Assembly: GCA_002633025.1 (NCBI GenBank)
Contig: NMRB01001262.1
Span: 143,207-207,206 of the forward strand
Direction: 5' to 3'
DNA: 64,000 bases
Origin: Notospermus geniculatus
Taxonomy: Eukaryota; Nemertea; Pilidiophora; Heteronemertea; Lineidae
Part shown: positions 52,635-62,851 of the stretch, piece after piece
How positions within the stretch are numbered: position 1 is the stretch's first letter
Layout: each line of letters begins with the position of its first letter
Position numbers and translations under genes: made by a program
Notes under the pieces: generated by a model
Seen by the model: the letters and a program-made list of their open reading frames with translations, nothing else
The model's database searches: none
What the model was told of the DNA's origin: nothing

Positions 52635-53098
52635 TTAAGCCCTTTTCACACCGGGCCTACGTAGCCGTGCCTAGTGCGGCGTACCAACTACGCCGAGCTT
52701 ACGCTGTTCCTATGTTGGCCTATGTGGCAATACACCGAGGGACGCAAAGGGGGTATGCCAGATGGATGCAAAAAATTAAACATGTTTGATTTTTTCGCGA
52801 ACTTTCGGCGTAGATCACTGGCCACAAAAGTACACAGGTTTTACACAAGTCAATGCAACACTATGCTACTGTACGCCACACCTACAGAATAGTATGTTAC
52901 CCTAGGACAGTCCGACGAAAATCCTTTGAGGCTGGTGTAGTCTTACGTATGAAGGGGTGTTGTGTACTTTTGCTTATAGTGTGGGTTCAGGGACCACGCC
53001 GATCTTGCACATAGCAACATTTATTTCATGAGTAGGCAGCCTAACTCGGTACGTCGCACAACGCAACTCTACGCAAGTCCGGTGTGAAAGGGGCTTTA
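52635..53098. mobile_element. PIF/Harbinger-like MITE, 458 bp, TTA duplication
   Basis: The element is 52638-53095, AGCCCTTTTCACACCGGGC and CCGGTGTGAAAGGGGCT ends, flanked by TTA. Same end design as 40361-40651. A 72-codon frame inside has no transposase motif. Confidence 0.8.
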
Positions 53099-54051
53099 AC
53101 TGCAAACTGTTTTGCACGCTAACAGCCTCACACAAAGCTAAGACTCAACCAAAGTTGGTTGCTATTCAACTTGGTACAGAACCGTGGTTTGGCCAGATCA
53201 CACTCTAGCATGTCTAGGTTGAAGCCAGAGAAGAACTGCCAAATATCTGACTTGTCTCATATCGATAAGGTCAGCAGCGCCAGATTGCCAAGTGTCTGGT
53301 TGGCTAATGAACAACGAGACTAGCAACTAGTTATATGATTGGCTAGATTGATACCGTAGATGGTTATTGAAGATGAGTTGTCTAGACCAGCCACCGTGGT
53401 CCCCGATAATTCCTGTCGTATGTTCGTGATGATTTGTCTGGGAAAGATTGACGGTGAAAATGTCATCAGCTTATTGTAATATTTTAGATTATTGATAATG
53501 GTTGTCAGTTAAGAGGAAATGATGGGGTCTACAGCACTGAATGAGTTTAGTTCTGAATGGTAAAAGTACATAGTTCTCAGGTCCCCATCTTGACTACCAA
53601 GGGTTGTGACATCGCTCCGCCCTCCGACTGCGCTCGCACAAACCCTTGACAAACTTCGCTGTGGTAAGCTGTTTCAAACCGGATGTTCCTGTTAGTGGAC
53701 TGACTCCCGCTGTTAGTTTTCGTTTTTCATCGTAGATCGTTAACATTTGCAATAAACCTGAACATTTCTAAATACCATGTCAGTTTGTCTGTACACCTAA
53801 CTTCTCTGGTTTAGAAAATTGGCGTTATTTTTGTTCAACAGCATAGTTCATGCGAGTAGTGGGTAAATCGCAATTGATAGAATGGCTGACCATCCTCGTT
53901 CCTAATACTTTCCAACCACAAAATATACAGCGGTTGGTTTAATTGGCTTGTTGCCAACCTGGGAGTGAGGTTGGCTAACAAGTGTTCTGATTGGTGCACG
54001 GCAACTCGAGGTGCGGGAGAAACAGAAATCCCGGCGAAGTTCTCCATGGGT
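53099..54051. other. Unassigned; possibly LTR-derived in part
   Basis: No gene seen. A segment near 53690-53842 starts TGTTCCTGTTAG, contains GCAATAAACC (AATAAA signal) and ends GTTCAACA. TG...CA ends near the BEL/Pao remnant raise the possibility of an old LTR, but no second LTR was found. Confidence 0.25.
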
Positions 54052-54389
54052 TTGTGCGTACGAAGTATGAGGTAGTACAGACACATGGTAGTCCATGATG
54101 TCAAGGAGCGGAGGCTGAGTTACAACGTTGCTTGGAGGAATTAGATCAGGAGAAGCTTGGTTGATTCTTGACACCGCAAGGCATTAATTGGCATTTTAAC
54201 CCTCCTGATGCAGCCCCGCATTTTGGAGGCGCGTGGGAGCGATTAGTCAGCTCGGTAAAGCGGGCACTTTCAGCAACTTTGTGGAACACGCCAGGTCCGA
54301 AACCCTCCTCCCCTGCATTTTTTTATGCAACAACAACATATCAGGCAACCGAGACACCAGACATGGAACCCAATTTCAACTACAGATGA
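54052..54389 (+). pseudogene. BEL/Pao retrotransposon integrase remnant
   Basis: The frame contains [14 protein letters not shown] and [12 protein letters not shown], the conserved C-terminal part of BEL/Pao integrase, preceded by EAELQRCLEELDQEKL. In-frame stops at about 54094 and 54157 and a diverged catalytic-loop region upstream show it is dead. After WNTP the frame no longer follows the family. No gag, protease, reverse transcriptase or paired LTR is present nearby. Confidence 0.8.
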
Positions 54390-55547
54390 CTCCATCCCAA
54401 AATAGACCTGCCGTAATTCCACCAATTTGTTGGCAACACAGTGAACCACGTTGGCAGATAAAGGCAGATTACCTCGGTCCAATACACGAGGCTCAAGTGA
54501 TTACCTATCTTGATGAAGTTGCACCGAATATACACGGCGAATGATGGAAAATTGACCCATGTGATTTACTCTCTGAACTGGGAATCAGACACTGTCTGTT
54601 TGACAATCAAATACATCATTCGCCTTAAAAAATGTTAGTCCCATCGTATGATATTTCACCTTTCATATTGGGTATTGGTAGTCGGTATTCGTGACAATCT
54701 TTTTTTCCAGGAAAGACAGCAATGTTCCTTCAGTGGTGTATTTAGGACTAGACTAGAACAGGCAATGGTGATGCCATTTAGGCTTATTGCTGGCCCCATA
54801 TTTTCTAAGCGTTGATGCCAGCAATGAGGAACCGGCGTGCCGTTTATCCCGACAGGTCAGCGCTGCGACCGAACTGACATCATTGACGTTGTTTTAAGTG
54901 TTAACGCTACATCATGAAAAAAATCTGCTGTACATTTTTCTGCCTGAATAGTGAGATAAAGACGTTATAATTATCGCCATCCTATCTCTTCATTTTAAGG
55001 AAAAAAGCACCGAAAAATGCAGAAATTTTCATCTGCTACAAGATGATGCAAATTTTAACGCCAGGCGACCGAAACAAAAGGGTTGTTTTCACGCCAGAAA
55101 TAAATGGAAATAACGTTAGTTCCTCCGGTTCCTCATTGTGGCATCTGCTTGGCTATCTTCTGCTTTTTAAACATTTAATTCATAGTTTGGATGTCTCAAC
55201 CTTAGACGCCATTTGCAAAATTGACCCCTGGTATTTTTTTACATTGTTACCAAAAGGCTAGTAAAGGTCTGCAATTTGCCAGATTTCATCTTTTATCCCC
55301 TTTGTCATCTGCATAGCAAAGCAACAAGGAAGGGTAGCCTATGTGGAACACGCTTTAACCTTTTTTCCCGACAGCAGGGTTCCCCTGGAACTTGGGAAAG
55401 TTTTCTTCACTTTTAGAATTTCCATTAGTCACTCCTGAATTATCATGAAAATCCTGGTCAAAATCAATGAATTGACTATTTGTCAATAATAGTCAAAATA
55501 GTCAATTCAATTTTCAAATAGTTCTTCGATGACTAGAGTGAAGAACA
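54390..55547. other. No recognisable feature
   Basis: AT-rich. Possible decayed retroelement sequence just after the integrase, then nothing identifiable. A 72-codon plus frame at 55043-55261 is unsupported. Confidence 0.4.
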
Positions 55548-56215
55548 TTGAACCCCTTGCAGTTACAATACGTCAGCCATGGAGGATTTCCTTTATGGCC
55601 TAGTGGTTGACGTGTTGGCCTCTCAGCTAGATGTTCAACAACGTAGAATGCAATCACTACGTGGATGGGTGACCGACGTGCGCATAAAACACTGGCAGAT
55701 TTTCCTTGTCGAACCTGGAAACTGTAGTTCGGAACTGAGATGCAGAGTGCAGTGGTCGAGGACATCATTCCGAAGCAAAGAAATGGTGCACTGAACGCCT
55801 TGCAGCTACTATATGGCACGACTTAACCCACCGCCCATGAAGGATATCCTTATGGCCTAGTGGTTGGTGTGTTGGCCTCGCAGCTAGAAATATCAGCAAC
55901 GTAGAGTGCAATCAATGGGTGACTGTGTGCGCATAAAACACTGGCGGACCTTCCTAGTTGAACCTGGAAACTGTAGTTCGGCACTGAGACGCTAAGTGGT
56001 TGAGGACGTTATCTCTTTCTGAAGGATACATGTATATGGTGCATTGAACCCTCAGAGCAAAAATATGGCACGGCTAACCACCGGTCATTGAGGATTTCCT
56101 TTATTGCCTAGCAGTTGGCGCACTGGCCTCCGAGCTAGAAGTTAAGCAACGTAGTGCACGGCGGTCAGTACGTGCCGTGGGTGACCGGCACACACAATAC
56201 TCCAAGTAGCAGTTC
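55548..56215 (+). mobile_element. Three tandem copies of a tRNA/5S-headed SINE
   Basis: Units start near 55548, 55800 and 56047, about 255 bp apart by the TTATGGCCTAGTGGTTG phrase (55593, 55850, 56102). Each begins with a tRNA-like A box and anticodon arm (GCCTAGTGGTTG, GTTGGCCTCGCAGCTAGAAG) and then switches to 5S rRNA-like sequence: AAGTTAAGCAACGTAG (5S box A) and GGATGGGTGACC (5S box C) across the units. The tail shares GTCGAACCTGGAAACTGTAG. A fourth copy is at 63345-63540. Confidence 0.75.
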
Positions 56216-56863
56216 TACAGTTGCTCAATGATTTGCAAATCCTATGCCAACTTTCAACCGGCATCTGAGGTCTACAGCAAGAACATCTTTTCTAGCAGTC
56301 TTCAACCCGGAAGTTTGGTCACTGGCTTTGACAATTCCAGAAACTAACACAGACAAATAAAATCTTCTTATTCGTTTACGATAATCATTTTGACCTGACC
56401 TATTCAGTCGTATTGTGACCACCCCGAAATTCATCATACATGCCAATTTCCCAAAAGCATTAGACGTAAAATAACGGCGATAAATAAATTTGCCACGATT
56501 AGGGACGTCCCGCTGAACCTTCTGAGCAACAGTTGTCTGGTGCGAGACGTACTGGAGGCCACATGGTCGATTTACGCCACCCCGTGGGAAATTAATGGAG
56601 ACAACACACCATTAATTCAAAGTTGATTGGCCGATACTTGCGATATAATACGATTAGAGATTGTAGTCCCGATGCCAGATTACAACTTATTTGGACAACT
56701 GATCACCAAGCGCATTTACGTACATTTTGAGCGTCTCGCCGGGATCAACTTTTGATTGGATAGATTAGGTTCCAAGTGACCTTGGTGACCTTGACACTCT
56801 AAAGACATTGAAATCATTCCATGATGTGATAATTTAGTTTGCGGATGTAACAAATGAGATTTT
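56216..56863. other. No recognisable feature
   Basis: No gene or repeat seen. Confidence 0.4.
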
Positions 56864-56864
56864 T

Positions 56865-57141
56865 TTGTATTTGTATTTGTATTAGATTTTTCGTCAGGGC
56901 CGAAGCCGTAGCATTATTGGCCCTGGTAAGTACAGAGGAGGCCATCTCAAGCTACTCACGTTCCTCACTTGGATGGGGTCTTTTACTTGCCCTCACAGAG
57001 GCTCAAGGTACAAGGCGCCACAACCGTTCCATGTGACGTGGAGAGCCAGGGATGATTAACCCCATATGGCCCGGGATTTGAACCCAGGACCTGCCGCTCG
57101 CTAAGCGGACGTGATAACCACTGGGCTATCAAGGCTCCTCA
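56865..57141 (-). mobile_element. SINE family A, full length
   Basis: On the minus strand: GAGGAGCCTTGATAGCCCAG, CTTAGCGAGCGG, B box GGTTCAAATCC, full body and (TACAAA) tail. The GTCGCATGGGACAGTAAGCC segment is shortened. Confidence 0.85.
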
Positions 57142-57395
57142 AGCAAGTGAGCCAATACCCCCACAATAATAGTCCCTCAATTTACATTCAGGGTGCCATG
57201 AGATTGTGTTTGCTTCCAGGAGGCATCACAAAACGTGGGTTGCAGGAACAATTTCTGGAACCATAGTTTGTTCCAATTGTAGGAAGGCTAGAGCAATCTC
57301 TCTCTGCAACTTATGAACACAATGCCTCCTCCTCAAAATGTAGAAAGGGGAACGGGTCGGGAGAATTGCTAGTCAGCACTCCCACCCTTTCCAAG
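57142..57395. other. No recognisable feature
   Basis: Unassigned. Confidence 0.4.
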
Positions 57396-57464
57396 GGGTC
57401 ACCATGGACTCTTGGACTCCTTGGACTGTGGACTCCTTGGTGGACTCTGGACACCTCGGGACTC
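57396..57464. repeat. Short GGACTC-rich repeat before a gap
   Basis: GGACTC(T/C) and CTTGG words recur about seven times in 65 bp, ending at the N at 57465. The true array length is unknown. Confidence 0.6.
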
Positions 57465-57465
57465 N

Positions 57466-57594
57466 TTTTGGTCCTGGGGGGGGGGGCAAAAGCCTCTCTG
57501 GGGGAGGGGAGCAGAAGACTTTTTTTTCGCCCAAAATCTGGATGAAAATCATGTTTTTTGGTTGGCTCTGCCCCCCCTGCTAAATACGGGGTGA
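57466..57594. mobile_element. G-run hAT-like fragment after a gap
   Basis: GGTCCTGGGGGGGG, AAATCTGGATGAAAATCATG and TCTGCCCCCCCTGCTAAATA; left end lost at the N. Confidence 0.5.
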
Positions 57595-58155
57595 TATCTT
57601 ACGACAATGTCCATAACACATCATACGTTGGTACGGAACATCTAGAGGGAGACCGGACAAACTTTGACGGGTGCCAGCATCTTCCAATTTCTCAAAAAAA
57701 TTGCAATGACTATGGAAAAAAAGTTATCACAACCAACCGCAGACACTGCCCTTGCGGTCTAGGCACAGTTCAGAACATTTCGCCTCATCCATCAAGTCAT
57801 GGACATTAATCTGATTGGTCCAGTAATTAAACAAATGAGACACACAAACCCATCTTACCATTCGTCTGGAGACTTGCTGAAAAAACCTCTCAACATCAGA
57901 TCAGTAAATGTTCTCCATCGCCAAGGGGCTTTTGAGCCTAATCTGGTCAGTGAATCCTCAAAAGAATCGATGCCTTAAAGACAATGTCATGAATTGGTCT
58001 TCGGCAAATCCGTTACCGAGTTTTTTTCTCTAAAAGATTGATGGATTAAGAGCCTAGCTGATCGAGTGTGTCTTCCAATCTTCTGATGCAGTTCAAATCC
58101 CCCAGCGACGTCTTTGGACAATTGAAACAAATCGACTGTAACAGCTTATATCTTT
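57595..58155. other. No recognisable feature
   Basis: No gene or repeat seen before the array that follows. Confidence 0.4.
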
Positions 58156-59695
58156 CCGTAACGAGGATGTCTTGGCTGCAGGCAATGGACTCGCCGATAA
58201 AACATGGCTGAAGTCCCGTTTCCGGGCATTTATAGCAGAACAGCATGCCTTGGCTCGGGGCAGCGGACTCATTGGATAATAGCACAAATGTGGTCCAACC
58301 TTGGGAGAATTCTAGCAGGGGAGCATGTCTTGGCTGCAGGCAATGGACTCGCCGATAAAACATGGCTGAAGTCCCGTTTCTGGGCACTTATAGCAAAGCA
58401 GCATGTCTTGGCTCGGGGCAGCGGACTCACTGGATAATAGCAAGAATGTGGTGCAACCTTGGGAGAATTCTAGCAGGGGAGCATGTCTTGGCTACAGGCA
58501 ATGAACTCACTGGTTTCTCTGGGACTTCTAGCAGAGCAGCATGTCTTGGCTCGGCACAACGGACTCACTGGATAAAAGCACAAATGTGGTCCCACCTTGG
58601 GACACTTCTAGGAAGGCAGCAGGAGGTGAAGGACTCGCTGGCCGTTTCGAAGGGATAAAACATGGCTGAAGTTCTCTCTCTGGGCATTTCTACATGTAGT
58701 AGAACTTTATGTCTTGGCTCAGGGCAACGGACTCACTGGACGCAAGGGCCCAACGCGCCGCGTAGCGGCCAACAGCGAAGCTAGCCAAAGACTTGTCACG
58801 GGTCAATCAATAGAACTGGACTCATAGGAAATATGCACCTAATGTCCAGATGGAATATACCGGACGGTTGGTTCACGTTTTTAGTGACTGTGAACGTAGA
58901 TGGGTACATTATGNCACTTCTAGCAGAGCAGCATGTCTTTGCTCGGCACAACGGACTCCTAGGATAAAAGCACGAACGAGTCCCATCTCAGGACAGTTCT
59001 AGGAGGGCAGCATGTCCTGGCTGGAGGCGAAGGACTCGCCGGCCATTTCGAAGGGATAAAATATGGCCGAGGTTCTCTCTGGGCACAGCTAGCAGAGCAG
59101 CATGTCTTGGCTGGGGCAACGGACTCACTGGATAAAAGCACAAATGAGATCCCCACCTCAGGACGCTTCTAGCGAGGAAGCATGTCTTCGTTGGAGGCAA
59201 TAGACTCACTGGTTTTGAAGGGATAAAACATGACTGCCCTCTTTGGGCACCTCTAGCAGAGCAGCAATGTTTACTCGGGGCAGTGGACTCGCTGGATAAA
59301 ACATGAATGTGGTCCCACCTTGGGACACTTCTACCAGGGCAGCATATCTTGGCTGGGGACGAAGCACTCGACTGCCATTTCTAAGGGATAAAATATGGCC
59401 GAAGTTCCCTCTCTGGGCACTTCTAGCAGAGCAGCATGTCTTTGCTCAGGCCAGCGGACTCACTGGATAAAAGCACAAAAGGTCCCACCTTGGGAAAATT
59501 CTTGGAGGCAGCATGTCTTGGCTGGAGGCAAGGGACTCGCTGGCCATTCGGAAGGGATAAAACATGACTCTGGGCACTGCTGCTACCAGAGCAGCATCGG
59601 GCTCGGGGCAGCAGACTCATTGGATAACAGCACAAACAAGGTCCCACCTTGGGACACTTCTAGCAGAGGAGCATGTGTTGGCTGGGGGCAACAGA
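58156..59695. repeat. 80/160-bp tandem array with an interrupted centre
   Basis: The phrase GCATGTCTTGGCT(G/C) followed by GG(C/A)...GGACTC(G/A)C(T/C) recurs about every 80 bp. Alternate units differ (one followed by GATAAAACATGGCTGAAGT, the other by GGATAA(T/A)AGCACAAATGTGG), giving a 160-bp higher-order period. About 58740-58913 is non-repeat sequence, and an N lies at 58914 where the array resumes. Frames up to 147 codons inside follow the repeat. Confidence 0.9.
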
Positions 59696-60535
59696 TTGGC
59701 TGGCGTCACAGGGGTAGTAGATCGAAGCCGGTTACCAAACCCGCACTGTGCAAAAGTGATCCATCCATCCTGAACCGAACCCGCCCGAGGAGGGTGGAGA
59801 TATGTTTCCTTGAACCCGCACCGTGTAAAAAGGCCTGATAGAACTTTGTCCACCCTCAACCTGGCAGTAAACGCCAGACTTGTTCACAATAAAAAAACAG
59901 CACTTAAGTACACAAACAAAAACTTAATCATCCAGTGTGATTTGCAAAGAATTTTAATGTCCCTTAAAACCAAACCTGTTGCAGTCAGTTAATTCTGATT
60001 GTCCAAGAACCCACCGGGTATTGAATGTATTGAAAAGCCCACTCGAGTCCTTGGGGACTTATCGACTCAATATGGCTGTTGAGAGATAAGCAGTCACAGA
60101 CACAAGCGATACGTCCCAATGATTACTGGAAGACTTCGGGATGATCGTTTAACTATTACAACACAAGAATCAATTAGAAGTCGAGATTCTGTCTGGGGAA
60201 GATGTCACATAATGTGACACGATACCTAATGAACGAATATGTATTCAGAAGGCAAACACGGGATGTCATGGAACTTTTTACCGAGAAGCATGAACAAAAA
60301 AAGACGTCCGCTGGATTTTTCTGTGATGCTAGGAAGGTGGGAAGTACAGAGCTCTACAGCTTGAGTGTGGAACGAGTACTTCTTGCGTTCCTGCCGAAAT
60401 GTCGCAGCATCTGAGTCAAGTGGTTTTCCTGGGTGTCTTGTTGACGAAGATCAACAAACCTAGCGGTAGTCGAGAGCTGAATGTCAGCACAACAAGGCAT
60501 GACAAAATCAGGTGTTTGTAACCAAATCATGAGTT
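59696..60535. other. Mostly unassigned; MITE end at left
   Basis: GAACCCGCACCGTGTAAAAA near 59813 resembles the right end of the GTGTAAA...GGGCT elements at 14.4 and 40.6 kb. The rest has no recognised feature; a 70-codon plus frame at 60202-60414 is unsupported. Confidence 0.35.
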
Positions 60536-60897
60536 TAAAGCCTCGCTTATGTCGCCCTACGCTGTGATAGAAATAGCGTCAACTAGTTGCAACTGATAAC
60601 TTATGTCGCCACCGACTAGAAAAATACCGATCGGTCGCAACTACGTGGAACTAGTTTATCGTCGTCTTTTGAGTGCTTATGTCGACACAGATTTCTTTTG
60701 ATTTTAAGTAAGTTGAACATGTGCGACTTTCAGGATCTGGATATTTTTAGTTTGCAACTAGTTGGCAACTAGTTACTCTCTGACGCCCGAGAGCTTATGT
60801 CACCTAGTAGTTGTGACTAATTAGTTCCAACTACGCGCTGATTATCAGTTGCCAACTAGTTCTGACTGTACGTAAGGGCGACATAAGCGAGACTTTA
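60536..60897. mobile_element. TA-flanked inverted-repeat element, 358 bp
   Basis: The element is 60538-60895, ends AAGCCTCGCTTATGTCGCCC and its near complement, flanked by TA. ACTTATGTCG, CAACTAGTT and related words recur inside on both strands, as in 50763-51159. Confidence 0.75.
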
Positions 60898-60910
60898 GTC
60901 TACGTTACGT

Positions 60911-61050
60911 CTAGGTTTATAGTCTGATATCAACTACGGTAGAGGTTTTTGTCCGACTTCACACTTCAACCCCAGTCTGTCCTGAAACCTTTCAGAAGAA
61001 CTCAGATAAACTGCTCAGTCAGCTCTACAATCGAGCATTTCCGACCAGTT
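60911..61050 (-). mobile_element. SINE family B, 3' body only
   Basis: GGTTTATAGTCTGATATCAA, CCCAGTCTGTCCTGAAACCT and CTACAATCGAGCATTTCCGA match the 3' part of family B; the head is missing. Confidence 0.8.
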
Positions 61051-61690
61051 TGTGTCCTTTGAAAACTTGTCGAATGTCATTTCTGGTCTCTCAAACTCAT
61101 CCCAAACATGGAAATCAGTCGTCTGACCTCAACTAATCTGCCTGTGACACACACTTCGGCAATATCACGACTTGTGACAGTGGTATCATGAAATTGACCA
61201 CTGATTGTCTGGCCAACTGAAAGGATTGCTGGAATAGCTACAGTGTGGTTGTCTCTGTAAAACTTAACGACATGACATTACATTTCCTCGAAATTGCCCC
61301 CACAAGTAACAAGAGTAAATGGCTTATGGGTATTTCTGTAGAAATCTTCCACCTCCTTCAATTCTTTTATTGGTCTTGGAGCACATCAGACAGACTCAAA
61401 GCCTCCAACACATGAGAACCATGACTTTGTGTAGCAAAATGTCAGGCGAGATTATGGATGCATCAGAAAATCAATCTGGGTGTCAAATCACCTGATAGGT
61501 TGCAAAACAAACAAGGGGCGCCCATCAGTGTCTGATATACATCTTATCTTGTCTCGATTTTTTTCCTAAGATTTTTTTCACCCGAGCAGAAGAGTCAATG
61601 CTCCTTAAAGCATGGGTTATCAGCACTGTTATATATCATCAATCTTACTGCAACAGATTGAGAACCATTGGCAAATGTGCACGTTGGGTA
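61051..61690. other. No recognisable feature
   Basis: No gene or repeat seen. Confidence 0.4.
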
Positions 61691-61691
61691 T

Positions 61692-61969
61692 TTGTATTTG
61701 TATTTCATTTTTCTGTCAGGGCCAACACTATAGCATTATTGGCCCTGGTAAGTACGGAGGAGGCCATCACAAGCTACTCACGTTCCTCACTTGGATGGGG
61801 TCTTTTACTTGCCCTTGCAAAGACACAGGGTACAAGGCACCACGGCTTACTGTCCCATGCGACGGACTGAAGAGCCGGGAATTAAATCCCATATGGCCCG
61901 GGCTGGATTCGAACCCGGGACCTGCCGCTTGCTAAGCGGGCGTGATAACCACTAGGCTATCAGGCTCCT
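61692..61969 (-). mobile_element. SINE family A, full length
   Basis: On the minus strand: GAGGAGCCTGATAGCCTAGT, CTTAGCAAGCGGCAGG, B box GGTTCGAATCC, complete body and TACAAATACAAA tail. Low divergence. It ends 3 bp from the foldback that follows. Confidence 0.9.
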
Positions 61970-61972
61970 CAC

Positions 61973-62178
61973 TGGGTTGATGTACGTGGTCAGGACATAA
62001 CGACTGACTGGATGCGCCTAGAAAATAGAACGTTGGGTGTACAGCTTGCGACTGGAAACCAACTGATCCGATCAGTCGCTGGCAATGTATGCGCTGTGCG
62101 CACAGCGCAAATTCAGCAACTCGGAAAAACTAGGCGCATCCAATCAGTCGTTATGTCCTGACCACGTACATCAACCCA
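61973..62178. repeat. Foldback with 49-bp arms
   Basis: Arms TGGGTTGATGTACGTGGTCA... and complement (61973-62021, 62130-62178) match at all but about one position. The loop contains TGCGCTGTGCGCACAGCGCA, itself palindromic, and GCGACTGG / CAGTCGC words shared with the TA-flanked elements. Confidence 0.85.
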
Positions 62179-62229
62179 GCGACTGGCAGCAACAAAGGTA
62201 GCATCCGGGGCGTTGCGACTCAATGAGAC

Positions 62230-62316
62230 TCGATTTTGTTCAGAAAATTGGCGCTGTTTAGTCGCAAGCTCGCATTTTGTTCAGAAAATTGGCGCTGTTT
62301 AGTCGCAAGCTCGCAT
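62230..62316. repeat. 42-bp tandem duplication
   Basis: ATTTTGTTCAGAAAATTGGC...GTCGCAAGCTCGC occurs twice in direct succession (62232-62272, 62274-62314) without differences. Confidence 0.9.
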
Positions 62317-62498
62317 ACATCGCCGCGAATGAACGAAACTGGAACAACTAGTCGCTAGAAAGTTGAACATGTGCAACTCGTGACGACTAGCGATTTCTCA
62401 GTTCCAGTGAGTCGCAAGGGTGTGTACATGTACATTGACCGTTTCTGGCAACTGATCAGTTGCCTCCAGTTCCTCCCAGTCGCTAGTTCCTCCCAGTC

Positions 62499-62851
62499 GC
62501 CAGCAGGGTTCTCCACTAGTGTAACAGAACCGGCGCGGCGCCCGTTCTAAAATGCAGGATTGATCTCAGCACCCGGTCTAAAAATCCGCCGCCCAGTCAA
62601 AAAAAATCGCCGCCCGGTCAAAATTATTCACTTTAAATAACACTGAGGTTTTCCAAGCACCAACAGGAGCTACATTTACGTTCCAAAATGCCGGGAAATT
62701 GCATTTCAGGGCTTCTAGATTTCAAATTTTCTGGGGGAGGCCCCAGACCCCCCGCTGAGGACGTGCGTGCAGCAGCGGCTTCCGATATCAGTAACCGTGT
62801 GACGTCACCAGCGCCCGGTCTGTTTCAAACCCTGTGGAGAACCCTGGCCAG
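62499..62851. mobile_element. CAG...CTG element, 343 bp, 5-bp duplication GCCAG
   Basis: The element is 62504-62846, ends CAGGGTTCTCCAC and GTGGAGAACCCTG, between GCCAG repeats. It contains GCCGCCCGGTCAAA twice, TGCCGGGAAATTGCATTTCA and TTTTCTGGGGGAGGCCCC. Confidence 0.85.

Noticed and set aside
53690-53842. Possible solo LTR (TG...CA, AATAAA)
   Set aside because: No second LTR, target duplication or primer-binding site was found; kept only as a remark.
58046-59859. Several frames of 60-147 codons on both strands
   Set aside because: All follow the 80/160-bp tandem repeat.
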